From Trifolium pratense (taxonomy: Eukaryota; Streptophyta; Magnoliopsida; Fabales; Fabaceae), in assembly GCF_020283565.1 (NCBI RefSeq), contig NC_060060.1, positions 48,100,015-48,164,014 of the forward strand: DNA of 64,000 nt, given 5' to 3'. The stretch's first letter is position 1; each line of letters starts with the position of its first letter. Shown here one piece after another: positions 1 through 12,200 of this stretch. The notes below the pieces were generated by a model that had not been told where the DNA came from, ran no database searches, and was given only the letters and a program-made list of their open reading frames with translations. The position numbers were made by a program, and so were the translations under genes.

Positions 1-2786
1 AAACTTGAGCAACTTTTCTTAAGACCGCCACCATGAGCCAAAACACTTCTATGCCTACAAGGAACCCAAGTTTGTGCCAAAGGTAAATTATGAGTTTCGC
101 ACACCACTGTCAATATCTCCAAAATCTCGGATAATGCATTCTGCCGGTCTTCATTACAAATCTGGTTTATAAGAATTTCCATGTTATTTGGGTGACAACA
201 ATAGATAACGTAAATGTTTTATCTTTAATGAAAGACTTGAATATGGACTTGGACGAGTAAACTGTCACTTTGGTGCCTAAATGTGTGAGGCAGTGTTATT
301 AATCATTATAGTCTCTGAAAGTATTGAAATTACAAAAAACACCCTCGAGTGTGTCTTTTGTTAGTAATTTTATGGACTAAACTCACTAACAAAAGACACA
401 TTCGAGAACCAAACTAACTAAAGACACATTCAAGGGAAAACACATTCATGGATGTTTTTGTAATTTTAATACAATCAAGAACTATCGTGACAACGCTTAA
501 CACATTCAATGCGTACCACTATAGTGACTATAAAAAGGGAGAATGCATCATGCATAGTAGTAAAGAGCACCTGACTGTATGGATACTCCAAAATCTCTGA
601 ACTCCTCAAATTTACTGCCTGCAAGGAAACTGGCAAAAGGTGAAACAGGAATCAAAAAGAATGTTTGTAATTATGTACATTTTACAACATGTTACTATGT
701 TAGTCAAAATTAAACATTCAAATTATGAGAATTAGGCAAGTCACAAGTTTCAGCAGTCATGAATATCGATCATTGGATGAAGATCAGGCGAGTCATATTT
801 GAAGTTAATATACAAAATCCGTTTTGCTGAAGTCAAGATACCAATAGTCTAACTCTAACCTTCATCCAACGACTGAGATCTACTAACTGCAATAACTACA
901 AGGCTCGGTGATTGCAGAGAATACAGATCCGAAAAAGCTTATAACCACCACATGACACTGACCAAACATTAACAAAATAACATAGTTGAAAAGAAACCTA
1001 ACCTCAAGTGCTTTGCAGACTTTATCAACCTCAGGAGCATAGTTAATCTTCTGTGAAGTCATAATCAATTCCAACACAGCAACACACGATTGCCCTGGAG
1101 GTTCAAACACCGGCAATGCCAAAGTTCCACGAACATTGTAATGTAAAGCATGATTTAGCCTTGAATATTCTTTACTAGAATAGTACTGAACATTAGGAGT
1201 CCATTCTGGTAACTTCTGCTGAAAAACTCTTCCAGGAAGCCCTAAAATTTCATCGTTTTCTCCATCAACAGAAAACATATACATCAAAGAAACTGTTCTA
1301 TATTGATGAAGTCCATTACTGTGTGGATCAAGAACAAATGGTTGGCCTGAAGTTGTGAGTTTATACCGATTTCCGTTCCTCACCGGCGCCCAAACTTGAG
1401 CTAGAACATTCTGTTCAGTCCACTCTTTGAATTGCCTAAGAGCTTGTGTCATTCTTTCCTTGATTAGACAATAACCATGTGGATTTTGTAAAGGTGGAAG
1501 TGCATCTACATGTTGGGGTGTCACATGTTTTTTCTTGTCGTCATTTTCGACTCGATTTTCGGTTACTATCTTTGTGTTGTTACCTGAAAGTAGTAGCTTC
1601 AATCAGAACTGCAGGTCCAGCATAAACTACAAAGTTCAAGTTTAGAATCAAATAGCTTTTACATTTATATTAATAACATCTTTGGATTTAACATAACATT
1701 ATATTTAGAACTTTTCTTGATCCCTACCTATAACTGTACATGTTTTGTGTCTAGTTAGCTATGAAGCACTGACACAGACGTAGACATTGGACAGGCGGAC
1801 ACGACATTGATATGTTGGCACCGATTATAATTTGAGAAAATAGGACACAACTTCAATCTAATGTGTCGGTGCTACATATTGATTATGTCCTACAATTTCA
1901 TAGACTGTTAAGAGTTTCACATCGATTGTGAGATGACCTGAATATGACTTTATAAAGTAGAGGCAATCCTCACCTTACAAGCCGGTTTTGTAAGTTTGAG
2001 TTAGGCCTAACTCTCAATTATAATATAAACCATTTATAAATACCCAAACTAACATAAATCTTACATACACATGTAATAGTGAAACTTCCAAGAAAACAGG
2101 AATTATAGAAAAAAAATATTAAAAGTTAAAATTTCATCAAAATTCAAAGGTCTAATTTTAGACCCTCTTGAACTTCCCAATCAATTAAGCAAGATGAGTG
2201 ACAGATGAATATAAATTCAACTCCCTAAGCAAAATATATTCCACATAAAAAATATTGAAAAATTAAAATCTAAACCCTCTTGAATTTCTCATTCAATTAA
2301 AGCAAGTTGAGTGACAGTTATTCAAGTTAAATTCAACCAAGACATCAAACAAGTCCAAGAAATTGAAGAAAATTTCAAAACCAAAAACACAAAAACAACA
2401 AAAAAATAAAGATAAAAAAACCAAATTCTAAAACCAAACTTCAAAACCAAAAACACAAAAATAACAAAATAAAGATAAAAAAAAAAAACCAAATTCTTAA
2501 ACCAAACTGAAATAAACCAAAAACACAAAAATACCAAAATAAAAGACAAAAAACCTGAAGCTTCAATGCTGTCATCTTCAACATCAGAAAAAGTCCAAAT
2601 AGGAGAAAAGTGTTGTTGTTGAGAGGTAGTGGATAAAAGAAAAGGATACATAGTGTTAGATATATGATCCAAAGGCCATGAATTTTCAAAGTCAATATCA
2701 AAATTCATGGAAAATCCATTTTCATCTAGTGGCTTTGACTTTTGAGGAAGGTCATGATTTTCTTCTTCTGACTCTTGCATTTTCAA
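1..2786 (-). CDS. NIN-like protein (NLP6/7-type) transcription factor, 5' half, runs off left edge
   Basis: NLPs are nitrate-responsive nuclear transcription factors with an N-terminal GAF-like regulatory part, then RWP-RK and PB1 domains. Four exons can be joined on the minus strand: 2786-2555, 1583-1003, 618-571 and 161 to beyond base 1. All junctions are GT-AG and the frame stays open (first two exons total 813 nt). Exon 1 carries the short acidic N-terminus with SWPLDHIS and SPIWTFSD, typical of the NLP6/7 subgroup. Exon 2 has GYCLIKERMTQAL, VLAQVWAPV, SGQPFVLDPHSNGL and GLPGRVFQQ. Exon 3 is a 16-codon microexon (AVNLRSSEILEYPYSQ). Exon 4 has ICNEDRQNAL and LAQTWVPCRHRSVLAHGGG. RWP-RK and PB1 would lie off the window. 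The start is the Met at 2786 or the one at 2780. Family and subgroup are recognised from memory of conserved motifs. Confidence 0.9.
1745..1895. repeat. Dispersed GACACCGACAC-type repeat, copy 1
   Basis: This stretch in NLP intron 1 is rich in permutations of gacacagac and gtcggtgc and contains taatttgagaaaat. A similar stretch lies in TPP2 intron 1 (about 21655-21845), and a shorter related one in TPP2 intron 33 (39715-39790). The family is a non-coding interspersed repeat; I cannot name it. Confidence 0.5.
1930..2014 (-). repeat. Dispersed GGCTTGTAAGGTGAGG repeat, copy a
   Basis: On the minus strand this copy reads ggcctaactc, then ccggcttgtaaggtgaggat, a tttataaa stretch and caggtcat. The same order of blocks recurs at 22575-22680, 23383-23490 and 31548-31650 on the plus strand. 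The tract resembles part of an LTR or TRIM-like element, but no paired termini are visible here. Confidence 0.6.
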
Positions 2787-4755
2787 AAGGGTGATTTTCT
2801 TTCTTGGAAAATTTGTTGCAACAGAGTGATCAAGATTGAAATTTTATGATGATGATGAAGACAAATATGAAACTAATATCAAATGATGATGGATATGTAA
2901 AATTCATCAAGGTTGAGAATATCCAACAAAAGGTTAACTGTTTCTTAATTGCAATTTTGGCCTCAACTTTTATAGGTATTAAGTTTTTAGTAATCTAGAG
3001 TTCGACAAACAAATATAAATAAAATTTAAGTAAAAATTATTTTCATCATAAATTAAATTCAAATTCTATCGAAAGATTTGTTTTTAGCCTCAACTTTTAG
3101 AATTGTGTAATTTTGACCTCATTTTATAATATCGGTTCCATAGTTTTATGTTTTATATTTTAAAGTGAACGCGTGGATTTACCATAATTTGAATATCGAT
3201 TCCTACATATTACATGTAATGTCTCTACAAACTAAATCATGTTCACCAGAACTTTTAGTTCTAACTTTTCACTCTAAATTCTTTTTCTTTTTTTTGCTTG
3301 TAATTCACTCTGAATGTAAAATTTAACAAAAAATTATTTCCACTAAAAATTAAAGTACAATTCTCCTAAACAATTTATTTTAAAAAGAGTTCATTAACTA
3401 ATTGAGTCAAATTTCTTGATTTGTACAATTTAATATTTAAAGCTAGCTATAAATATAATTAAGCATTTTTTTACTATATTGTATACTATATGCCACTTGC
3501 AAATGATGACAAAAGGTGATTGCCATGTTGAATAAATAATGTTAAAAAATGTAAAAATTTCAATTGTTGACCAAATGCCAACAAAGATTGGCACTAGGTA
3601 GTTGTCTCTTTTTTTGGATTATTGTTATAATTTTTATATTATTTACAATGATTTCAACCACACTAACACCCTGAAAAAATATTGGTGTTCGAAAATGAAA
3701 ATGAAAATGAAAATGATGGATTAATATTGGACTTTTTTAAAATCGGTGTGGGGTTTATTACTGAAACTTTATCATTTAATATTAAGTATACTTTGTTAAT
3801 TTTTAGTCCCATCAATATATATTGTTTCGTCCACATGTCCTATCTTAATTGATAAAAAATATCGAAATTGTTAAGCTAGATATTATGATTGGAATTCGAA
3901 CCCCAACTCCCTCACTTATGTGTGTGAGTTTATAATGACTTTGTCATTTCATTTATCTAGAAAGATAAAAAATTGTTTCTACATGAGAGACTAAATTCAA
4001 ACAAACCACTAAGACATCTTTTTATCATTTCTTAGAACAAATTTTATAGTTGTTTTCGTGAATATAATTCAATGGATATCGAGATTCGACCCCTAACATT
4101 TTAAAATGACATGAATTTCATATTAAAGAAACTAATTCTACGCATATGTCCTTATAATTTTTTTTAATATAATTATATATATCAAATAATAGAATTACAT
4201 TGTTTAAACAAATAATTAAACATAAAAAATATCACACCACACTTTAAAAATAATTTAAATTGTTTGAAACATCAAAATATGAAATTAAAAATAGTCAATT
4301 GTTTCTCTCTTCATCATCACTAAAAAGAGCGACCTCTAGTTAGGTTCACCGCGAGAAAGACTAGCAATTTCAAGAATATCAACTATATATATATATTAAA
4401 TAAATCTCATTCATCTCTACGAATATCCCACATTTTTGTTGCACTTTAATTATAAGTATTACTATTTCTCTTTCTCGAGAGAAGACGAAGATTGGTATGA
4501 ATAAAAACTAGATTTTCATCTCTTTTTGAATTGAGCCTATTCCTTTTCAATGAATGAGTGAATAATTCCAGTGGCTACTTTGTTATTGTTTTTTAGCAGT
4601 ATTTGCTACTTTTATATTATAAACAAATAAAAAACCTAAATCTTCCTATAAAAAAAACTAATAAAAGAAAAAGAAGAAAAAAAACCGTGTTTTTTTGGAT
4701 TGGTGTACTACGCGCATACTCATTGCAAACAAAAAAAATTAGGTATGGCGTCGGT
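2787..4755. other. Intergenic, NLP upstream region
   Basis: AT-rich, no supported gene. The proximal part (2787-3000) should hold the NLP promoter and 5' UTR, but no clear TATA box stands out. At about 3880-3960 a ggaattcgaaccccaactcc stretch resembles the B-box half of a tRNA-derived SINE. Confidence 0.5.
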
Positions 4756-5220
4756 CAGGGTCGGCCCTGTGGGTGTGCAAGGTGAGCCACCGCGCAGGGC
4801 CTCAAACATTTAGGTGCCTCAAATTGTTTATATCGGTCTATTAAAAAATTTATATATGTAAAAAAAAAATAATGACTTTGTTACTACTAAAAATATTTTA
4901 GTACAAAAAAAAAGAAAATTTAATAGACACACTCTTAATTTTATAAGTAATTTGCGGTTGATTGTAAAAAAAGAAACTAACATTTCAAGAAAGTTTTTTT
5001 TCCCAAAGGAACCGTAAGTTGATAATGATATTAGATTGAAGATGTATTTTAATGTTATTGATTAACATATGTCGTTTTTAGATGTTATTTACTATGATGA
5101 CTATTTTTTATGTTATTTACGATTCAAATAGAGAATGACTTTTAAAAAAAAATGTATTTTTTATTAAAGATCTATTTTTAATTTTCAAACAGGGCCTCCA
5201 AATACTCGGGACCGGCCCTG
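4756..5220. mobile_element. Nonautonomous hAT-type element (465 bp)
   Basis: The ends are inverted: left cagggtcggccctg, right (reverse complement) cagggccggtcccg. The element is flanked by an 8-bp target duplication with one mismatch, gcgtcggt (4748-4755) and acgtcggt (5221-5228). A CAGGG terminus with an 8-bp duplication is the hAT signature. It has no coding capacity. Just inside the left end, gtgtgc followed by gggcctcaaa resembles the inner left end of the element at 53003-53515, so the two appear to be related families. Confidence 0.8.
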
Positions 5221-5228
5221 ACGTCGGT

Positions 5229-6310
5229 GCCTTCCGGGGGAGTACCGTATGCGCCGGTACCCGGTACTCTGTCTAAAATAGAGTACTCATGCATCATAGG
5301 TTATGAGCACTTTTAGTAAATAATCATATTGATTTTAGTCCGTAAAAATGACATGTATTTCATATTAAAGAGAAAATATTGAGTGACTAAGTCAACAATG
5401 AATATGGGGTGTGATGGACAGTTCAACTGATTGAATTGGTTGAGTTAAGAGTTGAGGAGTCTGAGTTTCATAATTCAAGCTTAATAAAAAGACAAAAAAC
5501 TAACATAACAATTAACAGACTATTACTAACGGTTTATCTTTAAAAAAAAGTCAATGAAGAATCTAGTATCAACATAAATATTTATGCGCTTATAAAAAAA
5601 GAACATAATATTTATGCATATAAAAGAATGTTGTAATTCTAAATGCTAAATGGGCCGAATATGAGCCCAATAGTGAGTGGAGCAATTGTGTACCCACATA
5701 CATTTGGCCTTTTATCCAAAAAGATAAGGCTCTGTAACCCCTGTTTAATCTTGTCAATATATTTTCCTTTCAAAAAAAAAATAATACTAACAACTTTCTT
5801 TGGGGATCTCATTCTTCAAGGAATGGACTAGACCTTGTTAATTGGTCTAAAGATAAGGAAATTTGGTGAATCAAATCTAACTGAAAATTGGACAAGAATC
5901 TTCTTAATGACTAACTATAAACATAAACCACAAATATAAACAGTTAAACACCATCGTGGATAATGTACAAGCATATGCTGGTCAGCCTAGAGTAAGAGTT
6001 TTGAAATGATCCTAAAGTCAGAGTTTAATCCTGCTTATATACTTATATCGGATCAAGTGTTCAAATATTAATATTGCATCAATCTCTATATATTATAGAG
6101 TAAATGCCTATTTATCCCTGCAAAATTAGAGATTTTTCATTTACCCCCTACGCGAATTTTTTAATGTTTATTTCCTGTAATGTAATTTTTTTTTCATTTT
6201 GCTCCTAAATGGACAAGTGAACATCTGACTGTGCATCTTTGCTGACGTGACATGCATCTATGGAAATGCATTATATTTATATTTATTTTTAAAAAACCAC
6301 GTTAGTTAAT
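5229..6310. other. Intergenic, no supported gene
   Basis: AT-rich non-coding sequence. At about 6105-6250 phrases such as tttatccctgcaaaa and tttaccccctacgc resemble an internal part of the MULE-type MITE seen complete at 30094-30617; no termini are found here. Confidence 0.4.
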
Positions 6311-7845
6311 TATTATTTTTTTTGAATTTTTTTTCCTTAAAACACATTGCTTGGATTGAGAGAAACACTACACCCTTGAGTTGATTATATGAATGATTGA
6401 TTTTGAACTTGCAACACATAGAATCATGCAAACAATGATGTAAATCCAAAGTTTTTGATTGATTGCAAGGCTTGAATGAACTATGCACAAATGATGTTTG
6501 AACCATGTTTTGAGAGTTTATATTTTGGACTTTTGTTTGAGGACAAACAAAGTTCTAAGTTGGGGAGAGTTGATAAGTGTCAAAAAGTTGTAATTTTACT
6601 TATATATTTTAAGCACTTATTGACTTATTTTAAAAGTAATTTCATATAAAAAACCCGACTAATTGTAAATATTAATTTTAATGAGAAAATTAGTTATTTT
6701 TGCTATTTCTATCTAATTCCAACACTTTTTGTAGGAAAATTTGGATTTAATGGAATTTGGAATGAAGAGATAAAGATTTTGAGTATAAGTTGTTGGCTAA
6801 GCGACGACAAAGCGACACAAGTTGTCAGAAAATGCAGAAAAATCAGTGTCGTCGCTGAGCGAGAGATAGCGAGGGATTACGAGTCAAGTCAGTGGCAGGA
6901 TGAGCTGTAGCGAGAGATAGCGAGGGATAGCGAGCTGTAGCGAGAGCCAGCGAAGCTGTGGCGGCTAAAGAGTACTTAAGGGTGAAGAAACCTTCGTCGC
7001 TAAGCGAACAGTTCCGTCGCTAAGCGAAGATCCACTTTTCTGTCACTTATAAAAGGCCATCAGACTTCATTTTTTCATATCCCATTCACTTTCAACCGCT
7101 CAAAAACACGTCTAGAAGCAGAGAGAGACCCCAGGAGCCAGAACCAAGGAGATTTGAGGGTGGATCTACAACTTTTGTTGGGAAATCATCATTGATGTTT
7201 GTTCATCTCTCTTTTCTTCTTATCTTTTATAAAGCTATCATGAAAATGAATAGCTAATCTCTATTTTGTTGGGATTAGGTATAAATTACTCTATTAATAT
7301 GTATTTATCTTGATCTTGTTATATATGTTTTAGTTTATCTATCAATATTGATATTATCTTTGAATCTCATGTTTTATTTTAAGATTTGAATTGTTATAGA
7401 CATATACTCTTTGAATCTAAAAGAACTAAGATGATATCTATTAAAGCTTAAATGCTAGACATAGATTTAGGTTTAACATTTACTTTTTGTATCGGATCTA
7501 TTGTATTGATTGATCATCCGAGACATCGGAGGTTAATAGGTATAATAGATATCTCGGCGTTATCTGGACACAAAAACGTACGACGAGCGATACGTGATAA
7601 TATTGGTAGATGGCTAAAATCTATATAACTAATTAGGGAAATACAAATGAATGAGTTAATGAAATCTAATCCCAACAATCTTATCTCTATGTTATTTCCA
7701 TCATTTCTTTATCGTTGCATACTTTCTCGAACTTTCACGAACAAACACTTTCAATCACTTTACTTAAAATTATATTAATTGTTGAACGGCATCGATATCA
7801 CATCAATCCCTGTGAAGACGATAAAAATATACTTACTTTTGTACT
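6310..7845 (+). mobile_element. 3' end of an older Gypsy element, with its 3' LTR from 6571
   Basis: The bases before 6571 read gaggacaaacaaag, ttctaagttggggagagt and then TGATAAGTG. This mirrors the 3' end of the Athila-type element at 18683-18720 (gaggacaaggaaaagttc, aagtttggggttg, TGATGAC), so 6571 is taken as the start of an LTR after its polypurine tract. The LTR contains short repeats of agcgaggga and cgtcgctaagcgaa and ends close to 7845, where the younger element is inserted. It resumes at 19414, so this element is the host of the nested insertion. No gag-pol of its own is left in the window. Confidence 0.65.
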
Positions 7846-9023
7846 TGATGACATTAGTCATTACATGGAAATAAAGACCATTTTCAAGTATTTTTAGAGG
7901 TTTTTGACCTAAATCATGAAGAATGAAACATTGATTTGAAGCTACATGCGAAGAAAGATAGCAAATGAAAATTGGTGGATTGTATAGTATTTTTACGCCT
8001 AAAACGGAAGTTTTTCCGCCTGGGGCGGAAATTTCACTGAAGAACCAAGATTGCTCTCTGTTTTGCCGTTTCAGGCGGAAAAAGCTGTGCCTGAAACGTA
8101 ATTCTTTACGCCTGAGGCGGAAATTCTGTGCCTCAGGCGGAAAACGTTACTTTTGATCATTTTTATAAAAAGGAAACATCAGATCTGGATCATTATCGAA
8201 TTTTGACGCAAAAGAACAGCTATTGGAGCGATTTTGGAGGATCAAGAGCGACCAAGCAAGGATTCCAGTGTGGAAACACATCAAGATTCTTCTTGTAATC
8301 ATGCTTTCTTTCATTTTATTTGATGTAATTTCTGAATTTGCAATGTCTAGCTAAATTCTCATGATTGGTCCTTAGGTGATTCTAATTACTTTTGATCTTG
8401 AATTATGTGATTGTCATATGATATGATTAATGAATTACGAAGTTAGTTTCTATTGATTGTTCTTTGTGCTTAATGCTTTGTATGAATTCGCGACTTATAT
8501 GATGATTGCAATGATTTGTTTTACTATGACGATAGGAATAACTCATCGATCTAGGAACGATTGATCAATTAATTTTCACTTAAGAAATTTTGGATTGTTA
8601 ATTGAGATTAAAAGATTAAAGGTTGTAAACCTCAATTGATCATAGATTACCTAAGACATTAGGAATCGATGATCAAGGGAGAGGATTATGTTACCAAGAC
8701 ATTGGGCATAATCATTTTTGATTTAATCTAATCATGAAACTAATTTGAATAATTCGTTATCATACATGGCGTTACCAAGAGAAATAGTAATTAGATGACC
8801 CAAAAAGGACCAATCGCTTTTCTTACATCAATCTAAACACCAAAGCAATTCCAAAGTTTAAAAGTTTGAACTTGAAACCAAACAAGAACCCCCTTTTTAC
8901 AATTTATGTCAATTTACATGAGTATGTCTTCAAATTACAATTGATTTACAACAATCCCTGCGGAAAGAACGATTTTATTATACTACTTGACGGCTATTTA
9001 GTACACTTGCTAAATTTCTATCA
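7846..9023 (+). repeat. 5' LTR of the Athila-type element (1178 bp)
   Basis: Runs from tgatgacatt to ctatca. It contains near-palindromic GGCGGAAA/TTTCCGCC motifs between about 8000 and 8150 (for example ttccgcctggggcggaa), which also occur in the spacer after pol. Bases 8452-8929 are missing from the 3' LTR. Confidence 0.92.
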
Positions 9024-9029
9024 AGTTTT

Positions 9030-9048
9030 TGGCGCCGTTGCCGGGGAT
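9030..9048 (+). promoter_or_regulatory. Primer binding site, tRNA-Asp
   Basis: Six bases after the 5' LTR the sequence tggcgccgttgccggggat is complementary over 19 bases to the 3' end of plant tRNA-Asp(GUC) including CCA, as I recall that tRNA. The site would prime minus-strand DNA synthesis. Confidence 0.88.
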
Positions 9049-9220
9049 TGTTGATTAAATCAACAAGGCAATTGAGTCATACTTTTAAATTTTATTGTTT
9101 TATTGATTAAGTTTTTGTTTATTTTAATTATAAATATATATAAAAAAAAAATATAAGTTCTGAATTTTATTTTCATTTTCATTCTTGTGTAGTGCAGTTG
9201 CTTCTTAAGGTATTTTCTGG

Positions 9221-12200
9221 TTGTTTATGCAAGGTAGGAAAGTAGCAAGAGAACTTGTCTTTGATCCTGAAATAGAGAAAACAGCTAAAGCAAACAGGAA
9301 AGCAGTTCGGTTAGCCCGAGAGGCTGCCCGGTTAGCAGGTGTTGCACAAGAGAGTAGTGAAGAAGCGGTTTCTAGTCCAAACACAACGGACAACGAAGCC
9401 AACATCATGGCTGAAAATCCACCACCACCTCCACCAGTTGTGCCTGAGAGGATGTTAGGTGACTATGGGCAAAGAAACAATGGAGAGCTTGCCAATCTGG
9501 GTTTCCAACCGAGAAATCATGTGTCATTTGATATCAAGAATTCAGTGCTCAGCGCCCTCAAGGAGAATCAATACTCAGGGGCAGAAACACAATGTCCAAA
9601 TCTCCACCTGGAGCATTTCTATGAAGCTTGTGACTATACAGACCCACCAGGAGTATCTGAATCAGATAAAAGATTAAGGCTTTTCAAGTACTCGTTAACT
9701 GGAAGAGCTAAAGACTGGTTGGACACAATACCACCTAACACCATCAATACTTGGCAAGAGCTAGAGATGAAGTTCATGGATAGGTACTTCCCAATTCATA
9801 AGTATCTTGAAAGAAGAGCTGACATTACAAGTTTTGAGCAAGGAGACTCCGAAACATTGTATGATGCCTGGGAAAGATTCAAACTGAGCCTGAAGAAGTG
9901 TCCTAAGCATGGGCTTGATAGTCATACTCAAATGCAACATTTCACACAAGGATTGAGAGCTCAAACTAGAATGTTTCTAGATGCATCGGCAGGTGGATCC
10001 TTGAAAAATAAAAATCAAACTCAAGCTAGAGAGTTGGTGGAATCCATGGCTCAAAATGAGTACAGAGTTGAAAATGATCGTGGTGCAAAGAAGAAGGCAG
10101 GCATGATAGAGCTTGATACTCAAACTGCTCTTTTGGCCCAATCTACATTGATGAATTCTCAAATGGCAGCTGTGTTGAAACACCTCACTAGCACTCCTAA
10201 TGCCCAAATGCCAGTCATGGCAGCTAATGAAGTGAAATGTGATTTTTGTGGACAAGGGCATGCTAATGGCCAATGTTTTCCTGAAGGGTCAGAAGAGGCA
10301 AAGTACCTAGCCAACTTCAAAAGGAACAACCCAAAGTATGATCCATATTCAAACACTTATAACCCAGGTTGGAGAGATCATCCAAACTTTGGTTGGGGAG
10401 GAAATCAAAACTCAAATCAATCTCAACAACAATCTTCTTCACAAAACTCTCAACAAAGGAGACCTTCTCAATTAGAGGATACACTTACTCAATTCATAAA
10501 GGTGACTCAAGGGAACTTCGAAGCTATGAAGGTTAGCCAAGATCAAATGAAAGCCAACCAAGATGTTGCCAACAAAAATCATGAAGCTTCAATTAAGAAC
10601 TTGGAAACTCAAGTTGGGCAATTGTCAAGGCAATTCGCGGCTACTCAAAATAATGGTTTTGAAGGTTCTACAAAGGATAATCCGAGGAATGAAAGTTGCA
10701 AGGCGATTAATTTGAGAAATAGAGTGGTTCCTTCACCTGAGATTGTAACGAAGAAAAAGAGTGAGCCTAGTGTTGAGGGAGTGAAAGAAAAAAATAATGT
10801 TGAGGGAGAAGTTGAACATGAGAATGAGGGAGAAGTTGAGAATGAGAAAGAGAAAAAAATTGAAAAAGAGAATGATGAGAAGTTAGTTGAAAAGAAAGGC
10901 AAGGGTGTAGAGGAGAAAGAAAGTTCTGTCCATGCTAAATTGCCATATCCGCGCAAGAAGAAGGCAAAGGCTAATGATCATCAACAATTCAAAAAGTTTA
11001 TGAAGATGCTTCATGATCTCCAAATTAACATTCCTTTTGCTGAAGTGTTGGAACAAATGCCTGTTTATGCCAAATTCATGAAAGATCTCTTGACAAAGAA
11101 AAGGAAACCTCTTGATGATGACACAGTTGATATGACAGAGGAATGTAGCGCCATAATTCAAAAGAAGCTTCCTCAAAAGAAGAAAGATCCGGGAAGTTTT
11201 ACTATCCCATGTTCTATTGGCAACATTTCCGTTGGTCGAGCTCTATGTGATTTGGGAGCAAGCATAAATCTCATGCCATTGTCAATGATGAAAAAGATTC
11301 CGGGAGCCGTTGCTAAACCTACAAAAATGCAACTCTCTTTGGCTGATCGATCAATAGTACATCCATATGGCATACTACATGATGTTTTGGTAAGAGTTGC
11401 TGAATTTGTTTTTCCGGCTGATTTTGTCATCCTTGATATGGAAGATGATGCAGATGTAGAACCGTTATTATTGGGTAGGCCATTCTTAGCTACCGGAAGA
11501 GCATTGATTGATGTTGAGATGGGAGAACTTATGTTGAGAACACATGGGGAACAAGTCATGTTTAACGTGTTCAAAGCTATGAAACACCATGATGATGAGC
11601 CACAATGTTACAAGGTTGACGTGATTGAGGAAGTGGTAGAAGATGTCTTAGTGGAAGAAACACCATCCCTACCATTAGAAAGAGTAATTGTTAATTCCAT
11701 TGATGATTTGGAAGAGGAATGGGACAAGGAGATTGAAATTTGTCTCCGTCAACTTGAAGCATGTAAAGAAGAAGAAGCACAAAAAGATTTTGAAAACGTT
11801 TATGCTGTGGAAGAGAAAGTTAGTGGTAAGAAGGACCTAAAAGTTACTATTCCGGAGTTGAAAGAGCTCCCACCTCACTTAAAATATGTTTTCTTAGGAG
11901 AAGATGCTTCACAACCGGCAATCATAAGCAACAGGTTGAGTTCTTTGGAAGCAGAGAAGCTAACTAGAGTCTTGCGAGAAAATAAAGAAGCCATGGGTTG
12001 GAGCATCTCTGATTTGAAAGGGATTAGTCCCGGATTCTGTATGCATAAGATAAAAATGGAAGATGAATACAAACCTGTGGTGCAACCTCAAAGAAGACTA
12101 AATCCAACCATGAAAGAAGTGGTGAAGAAAGAGGTTCTTAAACTTCTAGAAGCTGGTATGATTTATCCAATCTCGGATAGTGCGTGGGTTAGTCCTGTCC

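Noticed and set aside
4603..4785. 60-residue frame near the left hAT-type element
   Set aside because: Lysine-rich by AT composition and runs across the element boundary.
7965..8156. 63-residue frame repeated at 18833-19024
   Set aside because: It is present twice only because it lies in the two LTRs; the wording follows the GGCGGAAA motif, not a conserved protein.
10645..11574. Antisense frames opposite gag and protease
   Set aside because: Shadows of the gag-pol frame with low-complexity serine/phenylalanine content.
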